A DNA stretch of 64,000 nucleotides from NCBI GenBank assembly GCA_049999765.1, contig JBNGIQ010006694.1:1-64000 (forward strand). Reading direction: 5' to 3'. This DNA comes from Phaeoceros laevis (Eukaryota > Anthocerotophyta > Anthocerotopsida > Notothyladales). The notes beneath the pieces were generated by a model, which was given only the letters and a program-made list of their open reading frames with translations, did no database searches and was not told the origin of the DNA. Below are positions 59,424-64,000 of this stretch, one piece after another. The position numbers and the translations under genes were made by a program. The number at the start of each line of letters is the position of its first letter. Positions within the stretch are counted from its first letter, which is position 1.

Positions 59424-60717
59424 CCAACTGCCTCCTGATCGTATGCAGGGTCTGTTGATGCCTTGTGTTCCGCAATCGGTCGGATCTCACAGGATCGGTG
59501 CAGATTTGACTGGCCGGCGCACCTCTATCCGTCAGGGAATATCCTGCAGTATTTAGCAACTTAATGCTGCGCCTGCTCCTAGTCTAGCATCTCCGTGTGC
59601 TTGAGCCTAATGCAACGAGCGTTTACATGTCCTCCCAAGGTACCTAGTCTAGTGCTTGCCCTATGAGATTTGGTGGAAATGTTGGTGCTGGTTGTAGAAA
59701 CTGGGCTCAATCGAGCCAGGAATGCTCCTGCCAGCTAGTGCTCGTTTCCGGTCCATCACCAAGAGCCTAAGGATTGTAAACCTGCTGTTCAGAATCATTT
59801 GAGAACTCGCAGTCCATCATTTTTCCAGCTCAGCAGCCCTTCACCAGAGCCACACCGGGTGACAAGCATCCTCCCCGGATCGCAACCGCAACCTGCGGTG
59901 CCTCAAGGGGCATGGCGGCACATCAGGGGCCTGCGCGATGCAACAGCAGGCTTGGAAGGACAGAAGCTAATAAAAATCAGAGCTGCAAGTGATGCGGGCG
60001 TTCCTATTCAGATGCTGCCAACTGCAGTCAGGAAATTCACGCTGAGTGCCCCGTAGAAAGAAAATGCAGGCAAATCCGTCTCGCGGGGCTTCACAACACC
60101 GGATTATGCACACGCTGAGTGAGGCAAACGCGGGAAAGTTGCCCTGCTTTCGTTGGCCGATGGCGGAAAAGTCCACGAAACAGCAGAACTCGAGAACCCG
60201 CGCCTTTTTGCTGATCTTGTGTTGAAGGAAGCGAGCGTCAAGCCTCAAGACCTACAGACCTACAGGATTGGCACAGCAGCGTACTGGTTGCGAAAGCGCC
60301 GACATTACTGTACTGAGCAGCTCGGGAGCGCGACAAAGCAAACCTAGGTTGAGTCCTTAGTCGCAATGGGCATTGGCTTCCGAAGGGTTGTTGAACTTAC
60401 TGTCCAGCTATCCTGTTACCATTTGTAGGCTGGTGGTGTCAAGAGGGGTAGTCGGATGGTCGTATGACGTGGTGCGAATGCAAAGACAAATTGATGGAGA
60501 CGCTCTACGGCTCAGCTGCTTACTTGTAGGCAGTAGGAAGCAAGCGCAGGCATGCATCCCAGGTCTGAACTTTAGACTTGGGGACTTGTGGTATCAACTG
60601 GTATCTGGCCAAATGGGGATTTTGTGGACGGAGGAGTATTGGCAACAAAGATGCTGCGCAGTAGAATTTTGCAGTTAGGGGATGCACTAAGGCCCTGGGG
60701 GATCTCTATTTTAGTAT
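59424..60717. other. Intergenic; no recognised gene
   Basis: About 1.3 kb upstream of the FMO gene with no supported coding region. Confidence 0.5.
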
Positions 60718-60930
60718 GATGACCTTAAGGCCGTGGATGGTTCAGCATCGCCAAGTGTCGGTTTTGTACTGAGGGACCATACCCAAGCCTATGGTGAGCG
60801 ACATCTCTTGCCTGCAACATGCCTATTTTCTGCAATTTGTGACGCCCTTGAATATGTTGCTCTGAATTTGAGATCTTATGAGAGTTTGCTCGTTCATCTT
60901 TGTCCTTGTAAATCAACTTCGAAGGTATGA
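60718..60930 (+). pseudogene. RNase H-like (RVT_3) fragment of a retroelement
   Basis: The frame DLKAVDGSASPSVGFVLRDH, then CDALEYVALNLRSYES, matches the start of the RNase H-like domain of plant LINE-type elements (D-G-S-x...G-x-V-x-R-D, later A-x-x-x-A-L). The catalytic Glu position appears as Ile/Cys (FSAICDAL, where AECDAL is usual). No reverse transcriptase is seen nearby. An orphan, probably dead fragment. Confidence 0.6.
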
Positions 60931-61329
60931 GTGCAGGACCTTGCTGGTGCCGGAGGAGCCACAGCAGGACTGGTCAGTATGCAGCACAAGTGGGCAGTCT
61001 CCAGGGCTACAACGTTTTCAAATATACCATCCGGGCCAGGTTCACCACTATCTCCGCCATCGTCCTCACCAGCAGAAGCAGCCCCGTAAAGCTTCCACTG
61101 GGTCTGGAACCTGCTCCTTCCGGTTTTTCCAGAGGCTTTTGGCGCTTCCAGGAAGCGGCTTGTACTGCAGGTGACCAATCTTACCTCTCTTTCACTCCTG
61201 GATGTCTTTCTGGTCGGTGCAAATGCTCTCCACGCTGGGCCATACCTCCTGTGGGAGACTAGGGTTCTGGAAACCACAACGTTTCTGACGTTTTTTTACC
61301 GTTTTTGGTAATAGCTGCGCACGTATGAG

Positions 61330-62811
61330 ATGGAGCGACCCATATGGCCAGTCATGGTTCCTGCAGCTGTTGAAGGGCAGAAGACCGCTGATGCTGATGA
61401 AGATGATAGTGTGGATGGCGGTTTTCAAGCAGAGCTTATGGACCAACCCACCCCTACACAGGCTGTGTTTGAACAAGAGACTACGAATAGCATACAGAGG
61501 CCACCTCCTCCCTCCCGAAGTAGAGGTGGGCTGTCGACAAATGATCAGCGGTTTCTTCTTGTCTTCATCCTGGGAGCCTATTTTGGACCTGACCTGCGGA
61601 ATGAGGTACCTCGAAAGTCTGCTTTGCAAAGGAAGGCTGTGCATGCACCCGTTTATACAGCTGATTTGTTATGTGGGTCTGTCTTCAAACTCTCGGAAAT
61701 CGAGAGCGTATATTACTATCTGCTCCGAAAGTCACACCCCAGTGCCAGAGTGAAGCTACAGTCCTTGTACAAGTTTTTACATGGGCATTTGACCCCGCCT
61801 GTTAGGGAGACCTTGGATGACGAACGTCAGTTCCCGGACCTCTACCCAACGCCGTTGCACAAACAATCCAGGTACAAAGGTACCTACAAGGTTGTGGAGA
61901 GCATCATCTTTATTGATGATCCTGATGTGTCCTACATGAAGGTGGAAGACATCAGGAGATTTAAACAGCTTAGCGGACTGACTGAACTTGCAGTTGACAG
62001 AAATGAGGCGCGTACCTTCCAGCATGGACAAAGGGCGGACAGGGATGATGAAAGGCAGGCCAGGCTTATGGAAGTTCATGGCCACAGCTTGAAGAATCAA
62101 TTGGGAATGGACGCCGCTGAGGTGAATGGTCGTGGAAAGAAGAGGAAGAAGAAGGGTGAGGTGGATGTGGCACTCTCTCCAGGCCAGCCTATGCCATCCA
62201 ATGCCAATGCATCTCAGGCAAACCGAGGTTCTGAATTTGGTGCTGCAGTCCTGCTGCTTCCTGGCCTGCCTACAGCAGAACAGTGGAGAAATGTCATCAG
62301 CGCAGTGAAACCATCCATGGTCTTCACAGGAACTGCAGCAGTTCGCCAATCCGGTCCGTTGGTTGGACTCGTCGATATTGGGGTATCTGACGATGCCTAT
62401 TTATTCCGGTCCTCTTTACCAGGCGTGAAGAAGGAAGGTATGTAGTACACTAACCTTGCCTGGTAAAGATGATGTTGGTCTAATGTCGTCCAGTAGGCTT
62501 TGCATGCCTGGCTGATGCTTTTTTCTTGAAAAGCAGGTGATTTCAGATGTGAGGTTGAATTCGACGGGAAGGTCACTATCAAGGGTACAACCACGACAGG
62601 GGAGGCCCAGATTGTCAGAGATGGTAGAGTTTTCAAGATGCAGAGTCAGTTTCTCTGCCCTCCTGGGCCATTCACTGTCTCCTTTTATCTCCCTGGACCA
62701 GTCGAGCCAAGTCAGTTCACTGGAACCTTTGCTTCAGATGGCATTCTCGAGGGCCTTGTGTACAAACAAAGGACCAGAAGTGGTGCTGCAGCCCTCACAT
62801 TTGAGTCGTGA
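61330..62811 (+). CDS. Hsp20/alpha-crystallin-fold protein, IDM2 / At1g20870-like
   Basis: Two exons join in frame: 61330-62437 and 62537-62811 (intron 99 bp), giving 460 residues. The N-terminal plant-specific region has LSTNDQRFLLVFILGAYFGP, KLSEIESVYYYLLRKSHP and ESIIFIDDPDVSYMKVEDIR. A basic nuclear-localisation-like GRGKKRKKKG follows in the middle. The C-terminus has an alpha-crystallin-like half (CEVEFDGKVTIKGTTTTG, FLCPPGPFTVSFYLPGPVEP, GTFASDGILEGLVYK). I recall this layout from the Arabidopsis HSP20-like group that includes IDM2/IDM3, which act in active DNA demethylation with the histone acetyltransferase IDM1. Assignment to family is fairly firm; an epigenetic role is inference. 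Confidence 0.8.
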
Positions 62812-63844
62812 TGGGCCGAGGTTATCACAGCAGGTGCTGCCAAAGTGAACCATGTACAGCTACTCGGAATCCAAGTACAGGGTTGGCATAGCAGATCTGG
62901 GCTGTGTTGTTGAAAATGCCGCAGGGAACTGTTTATGCGTTGCAATTGGGGAGATGAATGGGGTCCACTGGTGGTTTTGAGCCGCACCAGGCCTGACAAG
63001 TTGCAATCCTGAATTTATGTGCGTGGTGACGGCTGTTCCACCTGCTGCTTTCCATGATGTCATCATCTTCCTACGGTTAAAATCATTGGTGCGCACGAAG
63101 CGGTGTAGGGTGGGAGGAGTGACAATGTTGCATGATGCAGCAAACCGGTGGCATGATGATGGAACCGGCGTCATGATTTTTTATACCACGGTACATGTAC
63201 CGGAAGAGCAGCGCCGATGACCACACTGGACTTATTAGCTGAGGGCATGTAAGTTGACTGTCCTGTGGTGGGATTAGGTGCATCCGAGATGCTTTGAGTA
63301 CTTCCAGACATGTGGTGCGTTCCCCGATGCTATTCGTTACATCGGTGAAGGGTGTGACAGTTGCGGCATGTTCAGGTTTCGATCTCTGGGAACGGCGCGC
63401 TGTGCATCATAACTGGCGACCGGCGAAACCTCGGCGGCGGCAGACTTGGGAAGTCCCAGATTATAGCAAACAAGAACCTAATCTGAACGAAGACTACAAA
63501 TGGACACCAATGCAGCAATCTTCTGGTCCTCTACCATTTTGAGTGTTCTCTCATTTGGCATTTGCCAGGAGGATTTGTGGAAGCACAGCAACAGCAGAGC
63601 ACCAGAACAGGAATAATCACGAAACATGCCCTGGCATTTAAATTCACCTGTCAGCTCTCTGCTGCATTGTAGTGAAAGTGCAATGAATTTGGCCACACGT
63701 TTAGCTGCAGATAGTCAAGAAAGAGGCAGGTCCCCAGGTGCTTCCGGACCTGCTTAAGCACCGAGTAGACAGCCAAGCAGGCAAACGACAGCCTGAGATT
63801 CTATAGCGCGGACCGTTGCGATAGTCCGTCCACCTCCAGGAATG
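62812..63844. other. Intergenic; no recognised gene
   Basis: 3' UTR of the Hsp20-like gene and about 1 kb without coding support. Confidence 0.5.
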
Positions 63845-63982
63845 GCAGCCCGAAGTACAAAATTGGAGTCTCTCAAATTGGGAATTTGGAGCAGCCCGAA
63901 GTACAAAGTTGGAGTCTCTCAGACTGGGAATTTGGAGTCTCTGAGATTCGGAATTGAGTTCTCAAATTGGGAATTGAGTTCA
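63845..63982. repeat. 46-bp tandem repeat, about 3 copies
   Basis: Two closely matching 46-bp units (63845-63890, 63891-63936), each starting gcagcccgaagtacaaa and containing ttggagtctctca, are followed by a degenerate third (ggagtctctgagattcgga). Confidence 0.9.
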
Positions 63983-64000
63983 TAGTGAGGAGCAAGGTCC

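Overview
The window is nuclear DNA from a land plant. It carries plant phospholipase C, a thylakoid ascorbate peroxidase with a membrane tail, a plant glutamate receptor-like channel, a Gnk2/DUF26 secreted protein, ELF5/WBP11 and long PLS-type PPR proteins, plus a decayed DYW-type PPR. Most introns are short, usually 65-230 bp and often close to 100 bp, and genes are fairly dense. Short introns and long intronless PPR genes suggest a small-genome seed-free plant (hornwort- or lycophyte-like, possibly fern). That placement is inference. Two N runs (10963-11062 and 15263-15662) mark assembly gaps.

Layout. 1-3.8 kb: 3' part of a PI-phospholipase C (+) and a sterol C5-desaturase (-). 3.8-17.9 kb: gene-poor, with a DUF26 secreted protein, a decaying LRR gene, a DYW-PPR relic and a Helitron whose two ends can be recognised. 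17.9-20.2 kb: ELF5/WBP11. 20.4-21.7 kb: a 5'-truncated copy of the B12D gene (intact at 56.9 kb), split by an inverted-repeat transposon that holds a hairpin element.

22.1-31.9 kb is a tight block of five genes on alternating strands: S-formylglutathione hydrolase, a zinc alcohol dehydrogenase, exosome subunit RRP40, formate-tetrahydrofolate ligase and plastid ribulose-phosphate 3-epimerase. Two of them, possibly three, belong to formaldehyde/formate one-carbon metabolism. 32.6-36.6 kb: two chloroplast ascorbate peroxidase genes in tandem. One is a thylakoid form with a single tail intron. The other has an altered distal heme pocket (Trp to Phe, His to Asn).

38.2-39.8 kb: a steroleosin-like hydroxysteroid dehydrogenase. 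41.0-44.5 kb: a complete six-exon glutamate receptor-like channel (-). 45.6-46.7 kb: an AT-rich intronless F-box/kelch gene. 48.1-55.3 kb: two roughly 1,040-residue intronless PPR genes, head to head, with a tRNA-Ala(TGC) and a degenerate tRNA-Ala between them. 56.9 kb: B12D. 57.9-59.4 kb: an FMO1-type flavin monooxygenase. 60.7 kb: an RNase H fragment of a retroelement. 61.3-62.8 kb: a plant Hsp20/alpha-crystallin-fold protein of the IDM2/At1g20870 type.

Exon joins were derived by hand from GT-AG signals, reading frame and remembered family alignments. Each total is a whole number of codons, but no transcript data were available.
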